A stretch of DNA of 6,075 bases, from assembly GCA_021814355.1 (NCBI GenBank), contig JAKAIJ010000161.1, positions 1-6,075 on the forward strand, read 5' to 3'. The position numbers and the translations under genes are program-made. Numbering within the stretch: position 1 is the stretch's first letter; every line of letters begins with the position of its first letter. Positions 1-5,711 of this stretch are shown in pieces. This DNA comes from Acidobacteriota bacterium. GTDB lineage: Bacteria > Acidobacteriota > UBA4820 > DSQY01. The notes below the pieces were generated by a model. That model worked only from the letters and a program-made list of their open reading frames with translations. It made no database searches and was not told the origin of the DNA.

Positions 1-630
1 GGCGGCTCCACGAGGTACCTGGTCGAGATGTTGAACGAGGGGCTCACCGACTACATCTTGGATGGCCAGACCTTCGATTTGGCGGGCGTCGCCTCGATGC
101 GCGACGACGCGCGCCACGTGGCCACGAGCCCCTTCACCAGCTACAACTACCACGGCAAGGGCTTCTTCGGGACGATGGTGGACGCCGTCGTGCTGGGGGC
201 CACCGAGGTGGACGTGAACTTCAACGCCAACGTGGTGACCCACTCGGACGGACGGCTCCTGCATGGCATCGGCGGCTGGCAGAACTGCCTCTTCGCCGGC
301 TGCACGATCCTCGCCATGCCGGCGATCCGCGACCGCATCCCCGTCATCGTGGACGAGGTCACCACCCTCACGGGCCCGGGGGAGCTGGTGGACGTCATCG
401 TCACCGAGCGCGGCCTCTGCGTCAACCCGCGCCGGAGGGACCTCCTGGAGGCGGTGAAGGGGACCGGCCTGCCGGTGCGCGACATCCGGGACCTCCAGCG
501 GGAGATCGAGGGTATCTGCGGCGGAAAGCCCGCCCGCCCGAAGCGGGGCGGGGAGGTGGTGGCTGTGGTGAAGTGGGTGGACGGGACGCTTCTCGACTCG
601 GTCTGGAAGGTCCGCGCAGCGGCGAAATAG
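1..630 (+). CDS. citF: Citrate lyase alpha subunit (citrate:ACP transferase), C-terminal part, 5' end outside window
   Basis: The frame is open from base 1 to the TAG at 628-630, giving the last 209 residues of a protein that is about 500 residues long in this family, so roughly the C-terminal 40 percent is present. The alpha chain is the CoA-transferase-type subunit that swaps citrate onto the acyl-carrier prosthetic group before the beta chain cleaves it to oxaloacetate in the cytoplasm. Family-like segments are GATEVDVNFNANVVTHSDG near residues 57-76 of the visible part, then a RIPVIVDEVTT strand, a VDVIVTERGLCVNP stretch and a closing VVAVVKWVDGTLLDSVWKV, close to the end of known CitF proteins. 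One difference stands out: after HGIGG the sequence reads GWQNCLFAG, where enterobacterial CitF, as I recall it, has a GGHxDTAAGA-type stretch. It could therefore be a CitF-like paralogue acting on a related acid. The beta and gamma chains would lie upstream, out of view. Confidence 0.85.
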   Translation, partial: GGSTRYLVEMLNEGLTDYILDGQTFDLAGVASMRDDARHVATSPFTSYNYHGKGFFGTMVDAVVLGATEVDVNFNANVVTHSDGRLLHGIGGWQNCLFAGCTILAMPAIRDRIPVIVDEVTTLTGPGELVDVIVTERGLCVNPRRRDLLEAVKGTGLPVRDIRDLQREIEGICGGKPARPKRGGEVVAVVKWVDGTLLDSVWKVRAAAK

Positions 631-638
631 GGGACCCC

Positions 639-1034
639 ATGGCGAAGAAGAAGGCGACGGAAAAGACTGGAAAGACCAGGCGAGCCGAGAAAGTGGAATC
701 CCCCGAGCCCCCGAAGCGGCGGTTCCCGCGGATCCCATCCCGCAATTCGGTGGTTCTCCGAAAGATCGGCGCGAATCCCAGGGGCGAGCTGACCCTCACG
801 AGGGTGGTGGGGCTCGGCGGCTGCAGCTTCGTCCACCCCACGCCCCAGGGCGTCGGCTCCACCCTCTACCTCTCGATCCTCGTGGGCGAGGAGATCGGCC
901 AGGCCCGGGTGCGCGTGGCCTACGAGAGGCCGCGCCCGGACGGGCGCTACGAGATCGGGGTGGAGTTCCAGGAGATCAGCGAGAAGGACCGGGCGCTGCT
1001 CGAGAGCCTCGTCGCCGGGCCGCGCCGCCCGTAG
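639..1034 (+). CDS. Small PilZ-domain protein with a degenerate second c-di-GMP motif
   Basis: This 131-residue protein begins at ATG 639, 8 nt after the citF stop, so the two are probably one transcript. The ribosome site is only a GGGG run just upstream. An in-frame ATG at 573 would overlap citF and lacks a ribosome site. Residues 1-26 are a Lys/Arg-rich, probably disordered leader. Residues 27-31 read RRFPR, matching the RxxxR motif that opens PilZ domains and grips c-di-GMP. The beta-barrel follows, and residues 104-125 (YEIGVEFQEISEKDRALLESLV) have the usual PilZ ending of a strand plus C-terminal helix. The second motif, (D/N)xSxxG, should fall near residues 56-61, but the sequence there is VVGLGG, so the acidic and serine positions are lost. 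By family knowledge it would be a cytoplasmic c-di-GMP effector or adaptor; the degenerate motif leaves real ligand binding open. The partner is unknown. Confidence 0.72.
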   Translation: MAKKKATEKTGKTRRAEKVESPEPPKRRFPRIPSRNSVVLRKIGANPRGELTLTRVVGLGGCSFVHPTPQGVGSTLYLSILVGEEIGQARVRVAYERPRPDGRYEIGVEFQEISEKDRALLESLVAGPRRP

Positions 1035-1182
1035 GTTTCGGAAGCGACCAACTCCGAGAGTTGAGCCCCTCGTTCGGGTGCTCCCGTCCGGCGCGCCGGG
1101 TGCCCCGTATTCCCCGTCCATCAAACCGGGAACTCCGTGTGCTCCGCGGCAGTTTCTTCGCGACTTCTTTATGGAAATGGCG
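1035..1182. other. Convergent intergenic spacer with two short palindromes
   Basis: This is the 148-nt gap between the PilZ gene and the oppositely oriented Sel1/TPR gene. It holds a perfect inverted repeat with 6-bp arms and a 3-nt loop (CAACTC-CGA-GAGTTG, 1049-1063), 14 nt after the PilZ stop. It also holds a perfect 12-bp palindrome (CCGGCGCGCCGG, 1088-1099). Either could form RNA structure ending transcription, but neither is followed by a T-run on either strand, so I do not call a terminator. No open frame here looks like a gene. Confidence 0.6.
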
Positions 1183-3012
1183 TCACCGCTCCTTTTTGCC
1201 GGCGGGGAGCAGCTCCGCGAATCCGTTCTTCTCGGCAAAAGCCTGAAGCGCGGCCTTCCCTTCCCGTCCCGCCGCCGCCTGGGCCTTCACGAACCGCTCC
1301 ATTGCTTCGCCCAGGTTGAGGACGGAGAGCTTGAAGAGGGCGCTCTGGGCGGCCAGATCGTCGGCGGTCTTCTTCGTGGGGGCGGCGGCATTCTGCTCCG
1401 CGGCCTCCTTGCGGGCCCGTTCGCTCGCCCGGTAGTCGGCCACGGCCTTCAGAAGATCCCTCTCGGAGGCTTCCCGGTCCGGCGCCGCGAGCGCCTCCTT
1501 TCCGGAGGGGGGCGTCTGCTTGGAGCCTGGCCGGGCGGCGGTTCCCGAAGTCCCCGCCTTGGGCGGCTCCTCCCCCTTTCCCGACAGGAGCTCCTCGAGC
1601 CAGCGGGCGGTCTCTTCGCTCTCCTCGCCGGTCGCAACCGGCGAGGCCTGAGCCGCCAGCTCCTTCTCGAGCCGGGCGATCTGCGCCTTCGCGTTCTCGT
1701 TGTTGGGGTTGAGGGCGAGCGACTTCCTGTAGTTCTCGAGGGCCTCCTTCTTGCGCCCCGTGAGGGCGAGCGCCTCCGCGAGGCTGTCCCAGACGTTGAA
1801 GGAGCCGGGGAACGCCTGGGCGTTGAGCCAGAAGAGAGCCGCGGCCTCCTCCCGGCGGTATTCGTCCAGGAGCCGGTAGCCCAGGTAGTTGAGCCAGACC
1901 TCCGAGAAGTCGTACTCCCTCGGCTGGCGTTTCAGAAGGTCCCGGTACTGGGCCTCGGCCGCCTCGGCGCCCCGATCCCTCACGGTGGGCCAGAGCGCGT
2001 CCGCGATGGGGGGCTTGCGGTCGGCGGGCTTCACCGGCGCGTAGTCCTTCTCGAGTTCCACGCGGTAGAGGAGGCCGGAGACCGGAAGCCGGGCCTCGGC
2101 GGCGGCCCGCAGGAGCGGCTCCGCGGCGGTCCAGTCCCGGGGGCCGCCCTCTCCGTCCACCAGCATCTCGCCGAGGGCGCCTTGGGCCTCGGGGGCGCCC
2201 GCGGCGGCGGCCCTCTGCAGCCAGAGGCGGGCCTGGGCGGGGTCCTTGGCGGTCCGGATTCCGTACCGGAGGCTGCGGCCGAGAAAGAGGAGCGCCTCGG
2301 CCTCACCCTGCTCCGCCGCCGCCTTCACGAGCCGCCACCCCTCCACCTCGTTCCTGGGGAAGCCGAACGGGCCCTGGAGGTTGAGAACCCCCAGGTCGAA
2401 CATGGCCAGGGGCTTCTTGCCGACCATGGCCGCGTTGTAGACCCGGGCGAGCCCCTCGGCGGCGTCCCGCGGGGGCTTGTCGAACCCCACGCTGTAGCGG
2501 CGGGTCCGCTCGACGCACCGCTCCACGTCCATGGCGTCCTTCTCGAGCACCCGCCACCGCCTGCCCTCCGCGGGGTCCTTGGGAACCCCGGTTCCGGAGT
2601 AGCACAGGTCCGCGAGGGCCGCGCAGGCGTTGGGGCGCCCGCCCCGCGCCGCGACGAGCAGCCACCGGGCGGCCTCCTTCGGGGCCTTCGCGACGGGGGG
2701 CTCTTTTTCCCCGTACAGGTAGACGAAGCCGACCCGCTGGGCCGACTCGGCGTCGCCTTGCGCCGCCGCGGCTTTCTCCCACCGGAAGGCCTCGCCGAAA
2801 TCCACGGGGAGGCCGTAGGCCCCCGCCTCGTAGGCAAGGACCAGGAGTTTTTGCGCCCGCAGGTCGCCCGCCTCGGCGTACCGCCTCACCGCGGCCATGT
2901 CGCCCCGCTTCGACGCCGCCTCGAGGGAGTCCTGAGGAGGCGCCTGGGCCCGCGGCCCCGACGGGACGCCGATGGATAGAACGAACAGGACGAAAACCGT
3001 GAGATGCCGCAT
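1183..3012 (-). CDS. Exported Sel1-like/TPR repeat protein
   Basis: The frame reads from ATG at 3012 to the TGA at 1183, giving 609 residues. The frame stays open a further 525 nt upstream, but this ATG is chosen because GGAGAGG lies just before it (3021-3027), a signal peptide starts there and a promoter-like pair lies at 3065-3093. Residues 1-24 are a signal peptide: an Arg/His start, a hydrophobic run TVFVLFVLSIGV, and an AQA cleavage box. Residues about 30-160 and 200-310 are Sel1-type repeats, with recurring pieces such as FRWEKAAAAQGDAESAQ, ARWLLVAARGG, KAAAEQGEAEALLFLG and LWLQRAAAAGAPEAQ. Residues about 370-455 are TPR-like (WDSLAEALALTGRKKEALENYRKSLALNPNN). Residues about 460-545 are a charged, Pro/Gly-rich linker, and 550-600 form a final helical segment. 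Such proteins are protein-protein scaffolds, probably periplasmic here; the partner and process cannot be told from sequence. Confidence 0.85.
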   Translation of the reverse strand: MRHLTVFVLFVLSIGVPSGPRAQAPPQDSLEAASKRGDMAAVRRYAEAGDLRAQKLLVLAYEAGAYGLPVDFGEAFRWEKAAAAQGDAESAQRVGFVYLYGEKEPPVAKAPKEAARWLLVAARGGRPNACAALADLCYSGTGVPKDPAEGRRWRVLEKDAMDVERCVERTRRYSVGFDKPPRDAAEGLARVYNAAMVGKKPLAMFDLGVLNLQGPFGFPRNEVEGWRLVKAAAEQGEAEALLFLGRSLRYGIRTAKDPAQARLWLQRAAAAGAPEAQGALGEMLVDGEGGPRDWTAAEPLLRAAAEARLPVSGLLYRVELEKDYAPVKPADRKPPIADALWPTVRDRGAEAAEAQYRDLLKRQPREYDFSEVWLNYLGYRLLDEYRREEAAALFWLNAQAFPGSFNVWDSLAEALALTGRKKEALENYRKSLALNPNNENAKAQIARLEKELAAQASPVATGEESEETARWLEELLSGKGEEPPKAGTSGTAARPGSKQTPPSGKEALAAPDREASERDLLKAVADYRASERARKEAAEQNAAAPTKKTADDLAAQSALFKLSVLNLGEAMERFVKAQAAAGREGKAALQAFAEKNGFAELLPAGKKER

Positions 3013-3064
3013 GGTCCCCCCCTCTCCACAGGGCCCGGTTTTCCCGAGGTTCCCGTATGGGGAC

Positions 3065-3093
3065 AATGTAACGACGCGCCGCCTCCCCGGCAA
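3065..3093 (-). promoter_or_regulatory. Candidate sigma70-type promoter for the Sel1/TPR gene
   Basis: On the minus strand TTGCCG (3093-3088) is followed by a 17-nt spacer and TACATT (3070-3065), each matching 4 of 6 consensus bases. Transcription would begin near 3058, leaving a leader of about 46 nt before the ATG at 3012. The match is moderate, but the position agrees with the chosen start. Confidence 0.4.
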
Positions 3094-3244
3094 GGGGAAG
3101 GGGGGCGCAACGGCGGCCGGCGGAATCGCGGACCGGACGGCCCGCCGCGGGGCAAGCTTAGGGCCGATCCGGGAAATAAGGCATGGTCGCGGCGGAGGCC
3201 AGCCGCGATGGATGGCCCCCGCCCGCCCTGGCCCGGAAGCACCG

Positions 3245-3405
3245 CCTCGAAGGACGGCCCGGTCCAGACGTCCTTCGCACGGCTGCTGGCCCTCGAAGCT
3301 CCATGTCTTCGCTTCTCGGGCCACATCCGTATGCTCGGACCCCTCCGGGCGCTCGCGGCGGGCGTCGCATGGCTTTGTTGGCCTCCCTCGAAAGGCGCTT
3401 CGCAC
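3245..3405. repeat. Three degenerate copies of a CCTCGAAR-N-CTTCGC hairpin motif
   Basis: The plus strand carries CCTCGAAG...CTTCGCAC at 3245-3280, CCTCGAAG...CTTCGC at 3291-3312 and CCTCGAAA...CTTCGCAC at 3386-3405. Each unit has the same outer sequences and a self-complementary core (CGAAG with CTTCG, or CGAA with TTCG in the last copy), while the loop differs in length and sequence. In the first unit the stem grows to 9 perfect pairs (CGAAGGACG with CGTCCTTCG) around a 12-nt loop. Copies one and three go on to similar CACRGC sequence. The pattern is seen directly; that it is a true repeat family rather than chance in GC-rich DNA is inference. Confidence 0.45.
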
Positions 3406-3479
3406 AGCCTTACTTCGGTCGGCCGCCCGGGGGCCCGGACCGCCAAGGATCTCTGGCGCGACGCCTGCGCCCCGGGATG

Positions 3480-3557
3480 CGCGGCACGGAGCGGCGAGGA
3501 GGCAGATGTAGGACGCATCGGCGACGAGACGCGACACCGGCGCGCGCCCGTGCCGCG
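3480..3557. repeat. 10-bp perfect inverted repeat, arms 58 nt apart
   Basis: CGCGGCACGG at 3480-3489 is exactly complementary to CCGTGCCGCG at 3548-3557. The 58-nt interior is GC-rich, with a possible 4-bp helper stem (GATG with CATC). It may close a folded RNA domain or be chance. Confidence 0.4.
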
Positions 3558-3756
3558 GCGTCCCTCCGGGTTGCCCCCGGGCCGGGCATCTTCCATGTCG
3601 GCCCTCGTCCGCGTGCCGTCCCGCACGCCTGCCTCGGGCCTTCGCGAATCTGCACCGGCCCGGGGGGCAACGCGCCGGGAGCCCTTGGCGGCCCGAGCCC
3701 CTACCCTGCTCGCCCGGCGCAGAGCGCGCGGCCGCGCCCTATTTACGGATAGGCCC

Positions 3757-4881
3757 TTAGAGCGCCGCGTCCACCAGGTCCGCGACCATCGGTCCGATGG
3801 CTGGAGAGGCCGTCAGTCCGGGCGACTCGATCCCGATCAGGTTGATGAGCCCCTCGAATCCCCGGTCGGCCTCGTGGCGGATGACGAAGTCCCGGGTCGG
3901 CTCGCCCGGGCCGAAGCGCTTGGCCTGGAACCCGCACATGTCCGGCGCGATGGCATCCCGCTCCAAGGAGGGCAGGAAGGGGGCGCATGCCTCGAAGAAG
4001 AGGTCGCGGAGCGAGGGATTCACGGAGAAGTCCAGCGTCTCGGACCAGGTGTCGTGGGGCCCCAGTCGCATTCCGCCGCCCAGGTCGGGGCAGGTGTGGA
4101 TCCCCACCGTGTGGTCGAGCGGCGGCACCGGGTAGATGAGCATCCGAGGGAGCTTGGCCGCGCCGCGGGTGACGCGGAAGTAGCTCCCCTTCCGGTAGTG
4201 GATGCGGTAGTGGAGGGCCGCCACGTCGAGCCCCGCCATGGCCGCCACCTCGTCGGAGGCGAGCCCCGCGCAGTTGACCACCACCCTCGCCCCGAGGCGG
4301 AACTCCTCCCCGCCACGCCCTCTCGCCACGACCACCCAGCCGCCGGCGCCCCTCTCGAGGGCGGCCACCGCGTGGTTGTAGACGAGGGTCGCCCCGCCCG
4401 CCGCCGCGCGGGCGGCGAAGTGCTGCATAAGGGCATGGGAGTCCACCACCCCTGAGGTGGGACAGTGCAGGGCCGCCACCGCCCGCACCCGGGGCTCAAG
4501 CCGCGCGATCTCGTCGGGACCGACGAGGCGAACCCCCCCTGCGCCGTTGCCCCGGGCGAGGGTTAGGAGGGCCGGCAGTCGGGAGGCCTCCTCCTCGGTG
4601 GTCGCCACGATCAGCTTGCCCGTGTTCCGATGCGGGACGGCGTGGCGGGCGCAGAGGTCGTACATGCGCCGGTTCCCCTCGAGGCAGAGCCGCCCCTTGA
4701 GGGAGTCGGGCGGGTAGTAGATGCTGGCGTGGATGACCTCGCTGTTGCGGCTGGAGGACTCCCGGCCGAACCCCTCGTGCCGCTCTAGGGCCAGGAGCGA
4801 ACGGTTGTCCCGGACGGTGTGCGCTGCCACCGAGAGCCCCACCACCCCCGCGCCGATGACGACGACGTCCACCCGGTCCAC
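3757..4881 (-). CDS. lhgO: L-2-hydroxyglutarate oxidase/dehydrogenase-like FAD enzyme
   Basis: This is a 374-residue member of the D-amino-acid oxidase (DAO) superfamily of FAD enzymes, a normal length for LhgO/L2HGDH. The family oxidises L-2-hydroxyglutarate to 2-oxoglutarate, usually at the membrane with electrons passed to quinone, thereby removing a toxic side product. Residues 5-15 (DVVVIGAGVVG) carry the GxGxxG dinucleotide fold, with E33 ending the second strand to hold the FAD ribose. Residues 45-57 (RNSEVIHASIYYP) are the signature I associate with this subgroup, and residues 346-359 (INLIGIESPGLTAS) give the conserved C-terminal FAD contact. The GTG at 4881 is chosen because AAGGAGG sits 9 nt before it and the fold begins at once; the frame is open for 711 nt upstream but overlaps other genes. 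No partner for hydroxyglutarate or glutarate metabolism is in the window, so substrate identity rests on family resemblance. Confidence 0.85.
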   Translation of the reverse strand: MDRVDVVVIGAGVVGLSVAAHTVRDNRSLLALERHEGFGRESSSRNSEVIHASIYYPPDSLKGRLCLEGNRRMYDLCARHAVPHRNTGKLIVATTEEEASRLPALLTLARGNGAGGVRLVGPDEIARLEPRVRAVAALHCPTSGVVDSHALMQHFAARAAAGGATLVYNHAVAALERGAGGWVVVARGRGGEEFRLGARVVVNCAGLASDEVAAMAGLDVAALHYRIHYRKGSYFRVTRGAAKLPRMLIYPVPPLDHTVGIHTCPDLGGGMRLGPHDTWSETLDFSVNPSLRDLFFEACAPFLPSLERDAIAPDMCGFQAKRFGPGEPTRDFVIRHEADRGFEGLINLIGIESPGLTASPAIGPMVADLVDAAL

Positions 4882-4890
4882 CCCGCCTCG

Positions 4891-4897
4891 CCTCCTT
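4891..4897 (-). promoter_or_regulatory. Ribosome binding site fixing the GTG start of the FAD enzyme
   Basis: The minus strand reads AAGGAGG here, 9 nt before GTG 4881. A second in-frame GTG at 4872 would be 18 nt away, so 4881 is favoured. Confidence 0.75.
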
Positions 4898-5048
4898 CGC
4901 GGCCATAGTAGCACCGGGCCCCGCCGGCATGGACCCTTTCGGCCGGGCGTCCCCGGCGAGATCTCCGGCACGCGATAAAACCTCGGTCTTTTGTCCCGGG
5001 GCGGGTGGCCCTGGATCGAGGCGGGACAGGGAGGAGGGAAGGGGCCCT

Positions 5049-5077
5049 GGGGGGAAGGTCTGTCGGCTCTTCCCCCC
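5049..5077 (-). terminator. Hairpin just after the small charged-protein gene, probable terminator
   Basis: A perfect 9-bp stem (GGGGGGAAG with CTTCCCCCC) with an 11-nt loop starts 6 nt past the TGA at 5084. No T-run follows on the minus strand, so it is not a textbook intrinsic terminator. Position and stem strength favour a role in ending the transcript or protecting its 3' end. Confidence 0.45.
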
Positions 5078-5083
5078 GGACGG

Positions 5084-5329
5084 TCAGGTCTCGGGGGGCT
5101 TTCCGGGTTCGGGAGGGGCTTCGGGGGGTGGAGCGGGCTCGTGGACGGCGGCGTCCGGCTCTTCGGCGGGGACCGCGGTTCCTTCGAGGAGCTCCTCGCC
5201 GGTTCCCTCGGTGCCGGCCGGGAGCCCCAGTTTCTTCTGGAATCGCTTCTGGCGCTTGTCCTCCTGTTTCTGGAGGCGCTTGAGCTCCTTCTGTCGCTTG
5301 TTGCCCCTGAACGCTCCCCTCTGCGACAC
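5084..5329 (-). CDS. Small charge-segregated protein, function unknown, downstream of csp
   Basis: This is an 81-residue protein starting with GTG at 5329, supported by AGGAGG at 5340-5335, 5 nt away. Residues 1-34 are strongly basic (SQRGAFRGNKRQKELKRL onward, with repeated KRLQKQ/KRQKRFQKK pieces) and are probably one long helix that could bind nucleic acid. Residues 35-81 are acidic and Pro/Ala/Glu-rich, hence likely disordered. There is no signal peptide, membrane segment or catalytic motif. It follows the cold-shock gene on the same strand, 114 nt after its stop, but a strong terminator lies between, so it is not simply co-translated with it. The basic helix beside a cold-shock gene suggests an RNA- or ribosome-associated role, but that is inference only. 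The good ribosome site and the marked charge pattern argue that the gene is real. Confidence 0.7.
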   Translation of the reverse strand: MSQRGAFRGNKRQKELKRLQKQEDKRQKRFQKKLGLPAGTEGTGEELLEGTAVPAEEPDAAVHEPAPPPEAPPEPGKPPET

Positions 5330-5334
5330 GGGAA

Positions 5335-5340
5335 CCTCCT
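5335..5340 (-). promoter_or_regulatory. Ribosome binding site for the small charged protein
   Basis: AGGAGG on the minus strand, 5 nt before the GTG at 5329; it settles the start and supports the gene being translated. Confidence 0.7.
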
Positions 5341-5387
5341 CTCACCGGCTCTGCGGACCGGTCTCCGGCGCGCGCAGCGCACCTGCG

Positions 5388-5415
5388 AAAAGAGAGGGGC
5401 CCGAAGGCCCCTCTC
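5388..5415 (-). terminator. Intrinsic terminator of the cold-shock gene with UUCG tetraloop
   Basis: Read on the minus strand, GAGAGGGGCC and GGCCCCTCTC form a perfect 10-bp stem around a TTCG tetraloop, directly followed by TTTT. It begins 28 nt after the csp stop. A GC-rich stem, an ultra-stable loop and a T-run are the standard rho-independent signal. It ends 58 nt before the start of the next minus-strand gene. Confidence 0.85.
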
Positions 5416-5443
5416 CACGACACGATCGCCGACGGAACGGCGG

Positions 5444-5650
5444 TCAGTCTTTGACGACGCGGACCTGCTCCGCCTGGGGGCCCTTTGCGCCCTGGGTGAC
5501 CTCGAGGGTGACCTTCTGGCCCTCGGCGAGGGTCTTGAAGCCCGTGCCCTCGATGTTGCTGTGATGGACGAAGGCGTCCTTGCCGCCCTCAACCGTGATG
5601 AAACCGTAGCCCTTCTTGTCGTCGAACCACTTCACAACGCCGTTAACCAC
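5444..5650 (-). CDS. csp: Cold-shock domain protein (CspA family)
   Basis: This is a single cold-shock domain of 68 residues, the usual CspA size, forming a five-strand OB barrel that binds single-stranded RNA and DNA and melts RNA structure, in the cytoplasm. RNP1 is K13-GYGFITV-V20 and RNP2 is the DAFVHHS stretch at 25-31; W8, F9, F17, F27 and H29 are the expected surface residues. The start is taken as GTG 5650 because AAGGAG ends 6 nt before it and the protein then opens VNGVVKWF, as CspA proteins do. An upstream in-frame GTG at 5671 would add seven residues (TTKELPV) but has no good ribosome site. The gene has a promoter at 5712-5740, a leader of about 55 nt and its own terminator. Whether it is cold-induced or constitutive cannot be told; no CspA cold-box was recognised. 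Confidence 0.95.
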   Translation of the reverse strand: MVNGVVKWFDDKKGYGFITVEGGKDAFVHHSNIEGTGFKTLAEGQKVTLEVTQGAKGPQAEQVRVVKD

Positions 5651-5656
5651 TGGCAA

Positions 5657-5662
5657 CTCCTT
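5657..5662 (-). promoter_or_regulatory. csp: Ribosome binding site deciding the csp start
   Basis: AAGGAG on the minus strand, 6 nt before GTG 5650. If translation began at 5671 this site would lie inside the coding sequence. Confidence 0.75.
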
Positions 5663-5680
5663 GGTCGTCACTCCACTTCA

Positions 5681-5693
5681 ACAAACCGTTTGT
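5681..5693. promoter_or_regulatory. 13-bp palindrome in the csp leader, possible operator
   Basis: ACAAAC-C-GTTTGT is a perfect inverted repeat with 6-bp arms and one central base. It is AT-rich compared with its surroundings and lies between the predicted csp transcription start (about 5705) and its ribosome site. The one-base centre is wrong for an RNA hairpin loop, so a dimeric repressor site is the better reading, though unproven. Confidence 0.35.
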
Positions 5694-5711
5694 CAAAGTG
5701 TGTTCGCTACC

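Larger units (their letters stand above)
3094..3756. other. Gene-free stretch of about 660 bp, rich in inverted repeats
   Basis: Several frames are open here on both strands, as expected in GC-rich DNA, but their products are Arg/Pro/Gly/Ala-rich, lack any recognisable domain or hydrophobic pattern and have no good ribosome site, so I call no gene. What can be seen is structure. There is a 9-bp perfect hairpin (3248-3277), a two-tier imperfect hairpin (3287-3323), a third copy of a related motif (3385-3405), a 10-bp inverted repeat spanning 3480-3557, a 6-bp hairpin with a 6-nt loop (3611-3628) and a 5-bp hairpin next to the stop of the oxidase gene (3738-3753). The stretch could be a decayed gene, an interspersed repeat, a structured RNA or a long trailer of the oxidase transcript. 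The sequence alone does not decide. Confidence 0.5.
4882..5083 (-). other. Spacer upstream of the FAD enzyme
   Basis: Apart from the hairpin at 5049-5077 and the ribosome site at 4891-4897, this 202-nt gap shows no gene. A TGC-TACTAT sequence at 4913-4905 on the minus strand could be an extended -10 giving a leader of about 17 nt, but no -35 matches, so the promoter of the oxidase gene stays unidentified. Confidence 0.4.

Noticed and set aside
573..638. Earlier ATG for the PilZ gene
   Set aside because: It would overlap the end of citF by 58 nt, has no ribosome site and adds residues unlike a PilZ leader.
630..638. GGGGACCCC palindrome over the PilZ ribosome site as a switch
   Set aside because: A one-base centre cannot form a hairpin loop, and no longer alternative stem was seen.
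1078..2979. 633-codon plus-strand frame opposite the Sel1/TPR gene
   Set aside because: It is a Gly/Leu/Arg-rich shadow of a well-supported gene, a usual effect of high third-position GC.
3013..3537. N-terminal extension of the Sel1/TPR gene by 175 codons
   Set aside because: The extension is Arg/Pro-rich without domain signal, would bury a clear signal peptide and lacks a ribosome site; ATG 3012 has both a ribosome site and a promoter-like pair upstream.
3183..3752. 189-codon plus-strand frame inside the gap
   Set aside because: It has no recognisable family, a composition like random GC-rich sequence and no ribosome site before the ATG.
3004..4455. 483-codon plus-strand frame across the gap and the FAD enzyme
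   Set aside because: Half is antisense to a clear enzyme gene and the rest is Arg/Pro/Ala-rich with no domain or ribosome site.
4882..5592. Long upstream extension of the FAD enzyme frame (to 611 residues)
   Set aside because: It overlaps csp and the small charged gene in another frame and would place 237 low-complexity residues before the FAD-binding fold; GTG 4881 has an excellent ribosome site.
5691..5696. Perfect TTGACA on the minus strand as a csp -35
   Set aside because: The hexamer 17 nt downstream is GAGTGA, a very poor -10, and transcription would begin at or beyond the ribosome site; the pair at 5712-5740 fits much better.
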